Source: Acanthaster planci (Eukaryota; Echinodermata; Asteroidea; Valvatida; Acanthasteridae). From it: a stretch of DNA of 64,000 nucleotides. The notes below the pieces were generated by a model. It saw nothing but the letters and a program-made list of their open reading frames with translations, was not told the DNA's origin and did not search any database. Of the stretch, positions 1 to 11,500 are shown one piece after another. Within the stretch, counting starts at the first letter, position 1; each line of letters opens with the position of its first letter. The position numbers were made by a program, and so were the translations under genes. The DNA is taken from assembly GCF_001949145.1 (NCBI RefSeq), contig NW_019091512.1, positions 497,728 through 561,727 on the forward strand, written 5' to 3'.

Positions 1-571
1 AAACTGTTATTTTGCAAATCGCATGATGAGCAGTTGTGATCAGGAAATCTTATGGTTATGGGCTTCACATTGCCACTTGTCCAATCACAGTGGTGCATCC
101 CAGTATGAAAGGACAGTCTGTGGGGGACTTCATGACTCAGGAAAAAAATTCTGTGATCAGTTTACACTTGTTTGTGACTGTTCCAGCAGCAATTTCTTTC
201 ATAGTTCCATGTGGTTATATCAAGTTACCGGTGCAGAGGTATTCATGTACATCAATTTGCTTTTGATAGGAATGCAGTATGACTTCACTGTAAACAGAGT
301 TCTGAACTGTTCCATTTTTAAGTTTTAAAGGAACTAATGAAAGTGCTGTACAAAAGGAATATTTGATATACTGAATGTACATGTACCGGTATGTACAAAT
401 GTACATGTACACTGTAGCTGATGTTGGATTTCTGTGACAGTACCCGTTACATGTACGCGGTACCAGTTTTTACATGTACTGTATGCTCATTAATACATGT
501 ACCAGTACATGTACGTACAGTATATAATTGGAAAAATTGGATACATACATGTACCCGTATACTGGTAGATA

Positions 572-754
572 CAGTGAAACCTCGTTAAGTCAGACTCTAA
601 TTACTCAAAATCCGTTAAGTCAAAGACAGAATCCAATTCCATCAGTATTCTACATGTAACAGTGATATACCAGTATCTGCTTAACTCAAAGTCTGCTTAA
701 AGATACTGACGCTTCCAGTATTTCCGTGAAATCTGAATTACCAAGGTTTTACTG
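572..754. mobile_element. MITE with TA target site (Tc1/pogo-like ends)
   Basis: Imperfect terminal inverted repeats of about 24 bases: cagtgaaacctcgttaagtc at the left, and the complement of gaattaccaaggttttactg at the right. TA dinucleotides flank both sides (570-571 and 755-756), as expected for TA-inserting Tc1/mariner/pogo-type elements. 183 bases, no ORF, so non-autonomous. Confidence 0.7.
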
Positions 755-2187
755 TAATTGAAAAATCTGATATCAACAAACCCTAAGTCATGGTTCTACA
801 TGTACTTCCCACATTTGATGCCAATTCTTATGTGCCAATGGGAATTTAAATTAAAAACAGCAACCAACCTGAATCCAGCATTTTCTGTCAAATATGACCT
901 TCCTTAAGTTTCTCCTTTCCCTTTTTTTTTTAATTATGTCCCTGTGCAAGACCAAAGTTTAAGCAGTCAGCAATTTACATAACATATTCAGGAAATGCAT
1001 TATCCCAAGAGATGCCCTGAGAACAGATTAGGGGTGAGTGGAAGTTGCCAATGGGAATGGGAGCCTGAAATATCCCTGGCTCAGGCTGGCTCAGTGGCTG
1101 TCTGTTCCCTTCCTGGCCTCTGCCTGGTTCAGTATTTAATCAGCGCTGATTGGATTGCGAGATTGGTTTTTAAAGGGCCACTTACATGTAAGTGGCTGTT
1201 CCAGTTTCTAAATGGTAATCCTGTACCTCCCAAGTTGGTTAACTTGTTTACTTACATACATACATGTACATGTAGTAGGATACCTGTACAACGCTGTACT
1301 GCTGAAAATGGGAATACATGTACCGGTATACCGTACAAGTACATGTACATGTATGGGACATGTTTAATACGGTACATGCTGTATACTGGTACATAGACGT
1401 AACCGGTACCTTTACCATGGGGAGTAAAGCACACATGCACATGTGCATGTACACGTACATGTACCAGTGCTGCAAAATGACCAAGAGTTACCGGTAATCT
1501 TTTTTAAAGTTTCTTATTGGTACATGTACATGTACCAAAATAACGGTATGTGTTCTTGTACTTAGACATTCAAAGCATATTATGAATTGTGCATGTATGC
1601 ATTATTTATATATAACGTTATTTACTATTGTACATGTACATGTGTACAAGCACATGTGACACTACTGGTAGCACTGTTGTACAATTTCATACTACAGGTA
1701 CAATGTAAGTTCTGCTTATTTCACTTTCAAGCAGCTCCATGCCCCCTGCAAATTCAACTGCGGAATGTACATGTACATGTATGCAAGGTGCAAAATACTG
1801 GTACGTACATGTACTGTCAGGTAGGGGGCCTACACTGTACATTGTAAATGCACCCTCAGTATGCTTGTTGGAGATTTTTGAGGATTCAGGAAGGTTTCAA
1901 GCATCAGTTGCTTTGAGAGTTGCCCGGTAGTGCATGTAAGTTACCTGGTATTTACATGTAGGCCTACATGTGTATTAGAAAGGAGAAAGGATAAGGATGG
2001 TCCCTGTACAAGGCTATTACATGTACATATATACTTTTACACCATGGAGTACGGAGGAAGTTACACTGTACAGTAGTACATGTGAGGATAGTTTTCAGTA
2101 TTAATTAATGTCCCTGTCCACTTTATACATGTACAGCTTCCGTCTTACATTTACATGTACCGGTGTGGTTTGATCACCTGCACAGTG

Positions 2188-2264
2188 GTACATGTACCGG
2201 TACATGTACATGTACGTACATGTAAATGTATATACATGTACATGTATGTACATGTACATGTATG
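2188..2264. repeat. dense block of the GTACATG palindromic repeat
   Basis: About 77 bases made almost only of tacatg, tgtacg and accggt words, mostly alternating purine-pyrimidine. One of the longest uninterrupted runs in the window. Confidence 0.85.
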
Positions 2265-2529
2265 ACGTTACCGTAGGCCAAGGTATTCATACAAGTATTC
2301 TGCACCTACTCAATTTGTTAAGTCCCAGACAGTAGACGCATTTGACCCTCTTGGCAAACTCTAACCTTGTGGCTGTTACCATAGTGATAGCCTCAAGAAG
2401 TTCTGGTGATGGGACCAACCATCCAGTACCGTATTTCTAAACCAAGGATTCCTTACAAGTACCGGTATACTGGTACCCTACTGGTATGTATACCGGTACA
2501 TATACATGTACCAGTAGGTGCTAGCTCGT

Positions 2530-2710
2530 AAGCCCAAAGACACCTGTGGAAAGGTGAACCTTGAGAAGCAGTTACAGGTGCACAAGTGAGAGAAAAATCC
2601 CCAAAGAATATTCCGATTCAAACCCATGGAACCCAGGACATAAAGACTGAACACCCAATCCACATGAACAGAGCTTAGTCTGAGTATTGAACCACTGAGG
2701 TGAAAGGTGA
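2530..2710 (-). mobile_element. degraded SINE copy, antisense
   Basis: The reverse complement aligns by eye with the SINE at 29 kb: shared gattgggt-tt-ag, then tgggttt-tcgg-aatatt, then gggattttt-ctc-cac blocks in the same order and spacing. The tRNA-like head is too eroded to recognise with certainty. Confidence 0.45.
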
Positions 2711-3413
2711 GGAAAGAACCACTTTGCCAACTGAAACATGATTTGAACTCTAGATATTACATCATCAGTCTTTTCCTTCCTCCATGATTACATGTACTTA
2801 CAGTGTAATGTACATGTACCAGTACATTGCACATACATGTACACTGTGTGTACATGTACATGTACATACTGACCACTGAAATTTCACTTTACACAAACAG
2901 GTACAGTAATGTACATGTACATCAATATCGACCTACATGTACATGTACACTTGATTGTTTTTGTCCGGATGCCTCCTGATGCCAGTTTACTGGTGCGAAC
3001 ATGAACATGTACATGCACCGTACATGAACATTGTACAGTATGCATGCACATAGTGTAGGGCCTAGTGTAGAAACAGTAATGGTGCTATCCGCTCCAAGCG
3101 CAACAAAAGAGGGCGTGTTTTTTGGTACTCACCCAATGTACTCACCGCATAAGCCTGCGTATATAATGGAGATCAATGGCACGTTTGACACTGAGCACAC
3201 TGAGTACCCGTAGCGAATTTATTCCCTAATGCGTGGTCTTTGTGTACAAGCAGAGCACGTGCAAGAACCCGCTTGGAAAACTTACAACCATCTGTCTTTG
3301 TTTTGCTGCTTGGGGATGCGCTTCAACTCGGGGCAGATAACTATACAAACATAAAATACACATTTGCAACCAAAAGTGGCATCGTCTTCAATTTGCACTG
3401 CAAACAGGTGCAT

Positions 3414-3437
3414 TGTACATGTACATGTACATGTACA
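3414..3437. repeat. 24-base perfect alternating purine-pyrimidine run
   Basis: tgtacatg-type units repeated without interruption; a further cluster follows to about 3560. Confidence 0.85.
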
Positions 3438-4934
3438 AAATGTTCTCATGTATGGACATGTACCGGTACATGTACTCAGTACTCATGAGCATGTACACAC
3501 TGGTACATGTACATGCATGCATGTACCGGGTACCCCATGACCGTACATGTATACATGCACCCTGTAGAATTCTAATTCCTTCTGACTCAAGATAGTACCG
3601 TACATTACCGGTGCATGTACTGGTGAACATGATGGGTAACATTATAATTAGGCATTGTTCAGTCCAGGGGTTATGTGTTCAACTACCGGTACATGTATAC
3701 CTTTCCAAAGGAAGGAAGGAAGGCCTTCAATTCAGTGACGGAAGCTGGTCAGTTCAACATTCTCTGTGGTACTGGTAACTTTAATACGCGCATGTACATT
3801 GTACATCTACAATGTAGGTCCTGAGTGCCAGGCCCTATCCACGAACAGCCATGATGGTACCTGTATGTAGCGTATCTGTGAGAATTGAAAGTCAGTTAAC
3901 AGATGCTTGTACATCACTATTCACTACAGGTACCGGTACATGTACATCAGCTAGACATGCTAGAGGCATATTTATACACATGTAATTACTGTATTGTTAT
4001 TATGATTATTTTTGATACTGTGACATTTGGACACTCCAGAAATCCTGCATAAAGTGCAACAGCAGTTTTTCTTAAAACAAAATTTGTGGTCTTGGGTGAC
4101 AATCTGCATATTTTCCCAGTTTTAATTTAAAGGCCAAATTCTTTGGTCTCAGATCGCTATCGCCAGCTGGTAGCTACCTGTACATGATATACATGTATAT
4201 GTACATGTATGTTCACGTACATATACATGTTCATGCACAACACACATTGTATACTACATGTACATGCCAGAAAAAGGAAGGACACCTTCTCTACAGCCCG
4301 AAAAATCAGGTGACCTCAAAAGTTTTTCTCTGCATGTGGTCAACCAGCTCGTCAGCCTCAAGGACCAACATGTACACTGTACTTGCATGCCTTTGTCCAT
4401 GTTATGTACATACAGTACATGTACATTGTACACGTACCATGTACAGGACGTACTATACATGTACATGTACTGTACATGTACTTTAATATGTACATTTTTT
4501 ACCTACTGAGGCTAAATGAGGGGTGATTCCCAAAACCTTGTGAGTTAGTGGCGGTTGAAGTTGGATATATACATGTACAGTGTATATATGTAAAAAATCA
4601 TATCAAAATCAATTTTCTGTTTTATGCAAATACTGCATGTTCCCTTGTATGTACATAGACATGTATGGTACCGCTAAGTACACAGCACTTGTCATGTTTG
4701 AGACACACAAGTCCATGAAATACATGTATGAAAGGAAATCTTTTACAGGTGTATTTGCTCACATGTGGTACACATACCGGTACATGTACAATGTACAGTA
4801 TATGTGTAATTTACACTTGTAGTGAAGCCATATATATTGTACACACTGTACATGTACGGTATGTTAAGACATTTGATGACTCAGAAACTCAGTGGTACAG
4901 TACCGGTAATGCCTGTCGCACATGTATGCCGGTA

Positions 4935-5115
4935 ATGTACATGTAATGCACTGGTACCCCGGTACATGTACATGTACAGTGTATTTGTACCGGGTATGTA
5001 CCGGTACATGTAGTGTCATGCACTGATTTACTGTACAATGTAACATGAACATGTACTGTGTCATATACATGTATGCACATGTACATGTATGGTACATGTA
5101 TACTTGTACATACGG
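4935..5115. repeat. dense block of the GTACATG palindromic repeat
   Basis: Runs of gtacatgtac and ggtaccgg-type words, ending about 260 bases before the first PICALM exon in the window. Confidence 0.8.
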
Positions 5116-5375
5116 TTCATACTGGTACATGCAATGATTTAAGGTACAGAACATACTACATTCCCATGTGTCCCTATATGTACATGTTCATGTAACTGTG
5201 CTCCTACTTTTTTTCAAGATGTATTTTTNCATACTGTGCGTTATGTCCATTTTTAAGAGTGTGTATGTGTATGGTACAGTACATGTTGTAAATTGTACAG
5301 GGTACTGATATGTACACATGTACCTGTATGTGCAGTCGTTGACATAATGTCACCACTTTTTTGTTGCTTTTACAG

Positions 5376-5518
5376 ACCTAATCCAGTGTACAATGACAGA
5401 GCACATCAACATTCCAGAGCTGGCAGATCTCATCATAGAACGTACCACAAACACTAACTGGGTGGTTGTCTTCAAAGCGCTCAGCACGTGCCATCAGCTC
5501 ATGATCTACGGCCATGAA
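5376..5518 (+). CDS. PICALM: PICALM exon (inferred exon 2), ANTH domain
   Basis: Acceptor ttttacag, donor gtaagt. It starts with two bases of a split codon (from an exon upstream of the window) and ends in phase 0. It encodes [22 protein letters not shown] and [20 protein letters not shown], matching the PICALM stretch after the lipid-binding motif. An internal ATG at 5389 opens an ORF but is not the start, because homology continues upstream of it. Confidence 0.95.
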
Positions 5519-8500
5519 GTAAGTGGGTTTGGCCAGTGTGTGATGGGTAAAGAAAGACTCTTAGCGCAAGTGTAATTCTAGCCCACATGTTTATCTGGTG
5601 CCAACTCAGTCCTGGGTCTTTCTATGAATTACTGTAGGGGTCAAATTTTTTTTGTGTCTCTGTCACATCTTATATATGATATTGTAAGATCGGAACACAT
5701 GTACGCAAATTTCCAAGAGTGATGAATCCATGCAAATTACCTGCCAAACAAATAGAAATAGTTTGAAAACAAATTCATTGATTTTTCCATTTCAAATTAC
5801 ACATGACACTTGTCACTGGGATACATGTACAAAAATGTCACACCTCTGGACCCTGAATTGGTGGAATGACCCTCCTTTCAAATGTGACCCTGCATGCCCT
5901 CCAGTTGAAGCCATTGGTGAGAAATGAGCCCAAGGTTGTTGATTCAGAGATGCTAGTCTGCAGGCAAAAGCCTCGTTCCACAGGCTTGTAAAAAAGTTTT
6001 GTAAAATGTTGGTCTACTTTCGGGCCTTAGAAACGTGCATTTATCTCTGGCCATATTTTCAGGCTTTCTACTAGAGCCTGACTGGCAACCCTGTTGATTG
6101 GTTGATTGCTTTCAGCTGATGTTATCACATGACAAGGCGTACATGTACATGTAATCATAGATTTGGATTGGTCATGTTCTGGAGATAAGTGTAGGTGCCT
6201 TGCATGTCAAATCTTCACCTGTGTCATATTCACCTTGCAGATGTGTATCCGACATTGCATATATGTACATGATTTTGTTGAAGATGGTAAACATTGTCAC
6301 ATTCTGAAGAATCTACATGTACATGTAGCAGAGCGAACATTTAACAAGAATCTGATCTCACGAGTTTAAAGGCAGTTTGCTTGAAGGATACCAGTATGCG
6401 TTCTCTTGTCCTGTCAAGTATAAACAGTGCACCCACAGCCAGTTAAAAGTACATTCACCAGATCAGTGTTCCCACTGTAATGTACATGTATTTAATTTTT
6501 TATAAGTGTGCTTATACATGTAAGTGTACATGTACGTGTTCAGTATGCACATGTACAGTTGTTGGGAAGGAGGTTCATGGGTACAAAATGATATTTTGCA
6601 TCTCTTGTACACAGTAACGGTACCTCAGCGTGTGGTAAAGGTTGAAGTGGCTTGAGGTGATTTAAATTACATGCGTAATTCCCATCCCAGAGAGTTGCAT
6701 TACAAATGCATCAGATTGGTCATGTATGGAATGTATACATTGTGTATTTGTTTAATTTTTAAATCAATATATAGTTACTCAGTATATTGTCTGGTATGCA
6801 CAAACAATGTACACGTTCACTGTACAATGTATGCGTGTGTAGTAAATATACCCAATTTTTATATGTACATGTTCAAGCAAAAATGTCACTCTCGATGTAG
6901 TGGCCTGCCATTTCCAGATACCGGGTATGCACATGTACACGTGTACATTTAAATTATTGCACGCGTGTTGTGAATTTTCTTAGGGGGAGCCATGCATGCC
7001 ATATTTAGCAATATTTGTGCTTGTGTTTAAGGTTGGGTTTATTTTTGAATTGTATCTTGATAATTGATTTACTTTTTGGTACACTTGATTTGATTCATCC
7101 TCTCCACTCATAATTAGGAATTTGTTTACTCTGCAGAAATTTATACAGTATTTGGCCACAAGGACAGTGGTTTTCAACCTGGAAGAGTTTATGGACAAAA
7201 CAAATGTTCAAGGTGAGCCAAAAATAGATGGAGACTATTGTGGATTTTGTTCTGTTGTGTTGTTGCTGTCTACCTTTCCCTGACCCCTGACCCCTTTTCC
7301 CTTGGCAGGAAAAGATATGACTTGGTGTTGCTTATTGTACATGTGGGTGAATGAATCCGACTTTTCACTCTCAATATATCTGCACTGGCTGTAGAACTGC
7401 CGCTTAAACGGTGTACAATTTCCATCAGGGTGGTATTGTTGATGTCTCCACGCAGATGATCAGATAAAAATGACCAGGCAGCAATAGTATGTAAATGTAC
7501 ATGTACTGTATGCCGTGGGTGGCAAAAGCAGAAATAACCTTTGAGGAAGAAATTGCAGACTGTCTGTTGCGGATGACAATGAAAACGTCCAGAATGCTTG
7601 ATCAAGGTGTTATTCCCACAAAACAATTTGTGATACTTTTTGGAGGCCCTGTAAACGCTTACAGCCATTGACCCACATATTCAACTTATCCCAAGCGTGC
7701 ACATTCATATTGGTGTACACGTACCAGTACACGTATGGACGGTACATTAACATTAACCTAAAACACAAAGCCCATTAACACAAACTGATAGGCGTAATTT
7801 CTTCATGTCAGTCTGCACGTCAGTAACAAAGGGTTTTTTCACAAGTACCATGCATTCATTGCAAATATGCAGGTACATATACATGTATAAGTTTATCTGT
7901 AGCCATTTCTAGTCGGTTTGTGAAGTGTACATGTACTGGTACACCTTTGTTTTGAGGGAATAGGAACTTACTGTACATGTACATGTGCATGTACATAGTT
8001 CATAATTCATATCAGTGTTAAAGTCGCACTGTTTGCTACATGTACCGGTATACATGTATGTAAAAAAAAAGAAATGTTTTCCATTTGTTACTGTTCAGTG
8101 ATGCATGTGTGCATACATGTACTTGCATGTATTCAGTAATAACCATAGCCATACATGTAATATTATTTAGGTCTGCTTGCACGTGGGACAGAACATGTAC
8201 ATTCAACCAGAAGGCCAGACGAACCACAAACCAATTTAAGGGTAAACATACCGGTATATTTCTTGCATACGAGTACATGTACTCGTATACGTACATGTGC
8301 ATGTGTCTACGACGTACCATAACTCTCGCACTTAATACTTTGACCAAAATTTATTCTTAAATACATGGATACTGAATTTTTCATGGTTCCCTTTTCAGTA
8401 GTTGAAAGTTTGACTAAAACCTACATCGAATAATGATATGAAAAACATTGGATGTCACTGAAGCAACAGAAACAATGTTGTCTGCAAACGAGTCGGATCG

Positions 8501-11500
8501 GCTGCAGTAAAACCTACGTCACCATAATTCGCACTGTACACTGTATGTTGCAAATGTCATTTTATGGGATATCGATAATGCCGTATCTGTACTGCTAGTT
8601 AATGTCTCTTGAATGAGGAATCATTTTTTGCAGTAATTACTTTGGTTAAGAGATGCAGTTTGAGGAAAAAACACTTTTATTTGCCATAGCTTGGGTTTCC
8701 ATCATTTTCTCTTTTTCATCCTAGTGGATTTTAATATTTCTTCAATTTGATTTGAAGTTATAGTGAGGCATTCATTTTTATTCTTTCAAATAAATCATAA
8801 TTAGCATAAATATGAGTTCTTTATCTGGATATTATGACAAAACTTCTCTTTCTATGTGTATTTCTGAAAAAAGTCACAAACTACAGTTCCACAGAATCCG
8901 CGCCCATCGTTGCCAACGGGAATCTCAAAATATAAGGTGCACAGTACTTTTTCAGGCTCCATATTGTTGATAAGGCCATTAATATTTGGCGAAAGTTGAT
9001 CGAAGACATTTGTGCCCGTATCAGATGTCTCACTTAGATCAGGAGCAAACAGCGATCATTTGTCCATTTTCTTGACAATTTCAAGTAAGGCTGTATGCTT
9101 TGTTGACATTTTTCCCGAATCCCCCCTGGAAAAGCTTTGAATTCGCACATACCGGTAGCTGCAAAAAGAACAACGTCCACATGACAATCGATCATCTACA
9201 GTAAATTAACGTCAGTGCATCATTTGTTGAAAGTTTCATGATGCGAAAGTTGTATGCACAAATTTAGGGCACTCCACAATACAGTGCATGTTCTACACTT
9301 TAGCTACCGGTACACAATTGTATAAATATGGGATGGTTAGTTCAAATACATACATGTATGTACAGGTACCAGTATCGCTACTGTATGTACTGTATCATGC
9401 CGCTTTGCTTACTCGACATTTCAGAAATATATTGCCGTACATGTACCTGTGTGTACCAGTTTAAACCAGCTATACCGTATATTGTGTACGTTTTCTCTAC
9501 GAGTTATCTTCATGTGCTTAGGCTATCAAACTCCATGTACGTGTATGTGACACTAGGACATTGTACATGTTCATACTGTAGAAATGATAGAGGACATTCC
9601 TGTCCAATGTTTTGAGGATGGCTGTTTTATAAATACTCCAAATTCCTCGCTGGATGTGTGCTATTTGCATGGAATTTTTCAGGTATTGTGCAGGAATGCC
9701 CGGGCAGTCATTCCAGTCATCTAGCCAAAAGAGACAGAGGCATTATCAGTGCGTCCCTGTCCAGTTCATTGCCATATCATATTTTGGTCCTGTAATATAC
9801 TGTGTAGTGTGAGTTCCCCCATGCCTTGCCAATATTGCTGCCTCTCTTTCCCCTGGAGGTGTTGACCCATCTGCAGATGTAAACTGTCACTTCCAAATAA
9901 CTCAACTGAATGATGATTCACGCATGTGATCGGGTTTGTCAGAATATACTTGTAAATTGTTTCACTGAGAATGTGCTAGCGGTAGGTCCTTTATTCTCCT
10001 ACAGGTTAGGACTTCCCGGTACCTGTAGCTTGACGTTTTGACCCCCTGCAAGTCATGACCTCCGGTTCATGAAATCCCCTAGGTCATGACCTGTCAGCTG
10101 TTTGTATTCATTTTTTTAAAAAAATGTATCCAGCTCATGCCCTTGTGTATACACTTTACAGGCCACTGGCATATTTTTGCTGGCAAATACTTGACTGACC
10201 CCTTTGGCTTAATTGGAAATCTGATTACAATTTCTATCCTTGTGTCTTGCCCTCTCTGCCACAGGTTACGATATGTCGACGTATATTAGACGATACTCAA
10301 AGTATCTCAACCAGAAGGCATTGTCCTACAGAACTGTGGCATTTGATTTCTGCAGAGTCAAAAGAGGGTATGTAAAAATCATGGCAACATGTGTCAAGAG
10401 CGTGTCATCAAGAACACTCTGTCTTTTTAGACTGGCATCTGAAGGCTGTCTGTCTCTTTCTTGCCTTTGTGAAGTAAGGGTACATATACCGGGTACCGAC
10501 GCATGTGCACGTACATGCACATGTACAGTCTCATTTGTAAAGCTGTGCATTGATAATCCAAGTGGTCCAGATACCTGGTACATGTAGTTTATGCTTTTTA
10601 GCTTGATTAACCTTTTAGTTTATTAGTGTTTTTTTGTTAATTGGCATCAAAGACAAAAGTAATTCTTTTGAGGGTCCGTTCCAACTGACCTTTCTTTTGA
10701 ACCAACTAATGCAACTTTGTCTTAAATAGGCATAAAGGTGAACCCCCAAAATATTCAATACTGAAAGCTCAGGTTTCAGTCACTAAAACCATGGGTCGTG
10801 GGTTACCAGTCCTGAAGGCAGGGCTCAGTGTGTTAACGTTTGTGTTCAAAGCGACAACCAATTGCCTGAATCTCAAGGTGCCAATAGTTTTGTTTTTGTT
10901 TTGTTTTTTTATTCCAGGAAAGACTTCTGATTTTTCATACATGTGTTTTGGCAAATGAACATCGATTTGTGAAATTATACAAACCGTAAAATCGATCAGT
11001 CAAAAAGTACCAGGAAGGAATCCCAATTACTATAGAATAACCCCATGGGTGCCAATTGTACTGCACTGCATGATCTATTGCATGACAGAACATGTACATG
11101 TACTTGTAGTATTGAGCACCTAGTATATGTACATCTGTACACGTACATGTTTACACATGGACATTGATTCTACACTGTGCTGTATCTCGTACGTGCTTGA
11201 TGCAGATATGACATGTTTGATGGGTGAGCAATTCCCTGTTTTGAATGAGTCTCCTGGTGCTGCGCTTCTGCACCCTAACTGATTAAATCCGTTGCCCCCT
11301 TGACTTGTTAACTTCCAAGCCACAGGGCTCTCTGTGGCATCAGTAGGAAGCTGAATGGCAGTGCTGGGATATCCCAGGCTCTTCGATCGCAGAGTTTTGC
11401 CATTAAGGTGTGATGTGTAGCAACGTTCATGTTTTTTTCCTTGGATCGTTTCGTTTTAAACCTGCCTGGATGCTTTTATCAGCCATGGTATAAAAAGAAT

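Larger units (their letters stand above)
1..5375 (+). other. PICALM intron (partial), repeat-saturated
   Basis: No coding exon of the family is recognisable here; the first coding exon must be further upstream. The stretch holds the GTAC/CATG repeat field, a TA-flanked MITE (572-754), a SINE-like copy (about 2530-2710) and one ambiguous base at 5229. Short ORFs rich in HVHV, YMYM or TCTC are translations of the repeat. Confidence 0.8.
360..9570. repeat. dispersed self-complementary GTACATGTAC / TACCGGTA repeat field
   Basis: Copies of TACATGTA, GTACATGTAC, TACCGGTA, TACTGGTA and TACCAGTA recur throughout, singly and in runs, across three adjacent PICALM introns. Blocks of GTACATGTAC are both palindromic and strictly alternating purine-pyrimidine. 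They thin out after about 9.6 kb, with isolated copies up to about 44 kb and very few beyond. Not a simple microsatellite: spacing and flanks vary. Confidence 0.85.

Noticed and set aside
1248-5154. Many small ORFs on both strands rich in HVHV, YMYM, TCTC or MYMYMY
   Set aside because: They are direct translations of the tacatg repeat in different frames, with no splice context or domain.
5393-5575. ATG at 5393 region as the PICALM start codon
   Set aside because: Family homology (LIQCT) runs upstream of this Met to the acceptor at 5375, so it is internal.
360-9570. CRISPR-like array or p53 response elements
   Set aside because: Units are short, unevenly spaced and without spacers. GTACATGTAC has the CATG core but not the RRRCWWGYYY flanks of p53 half-sites.
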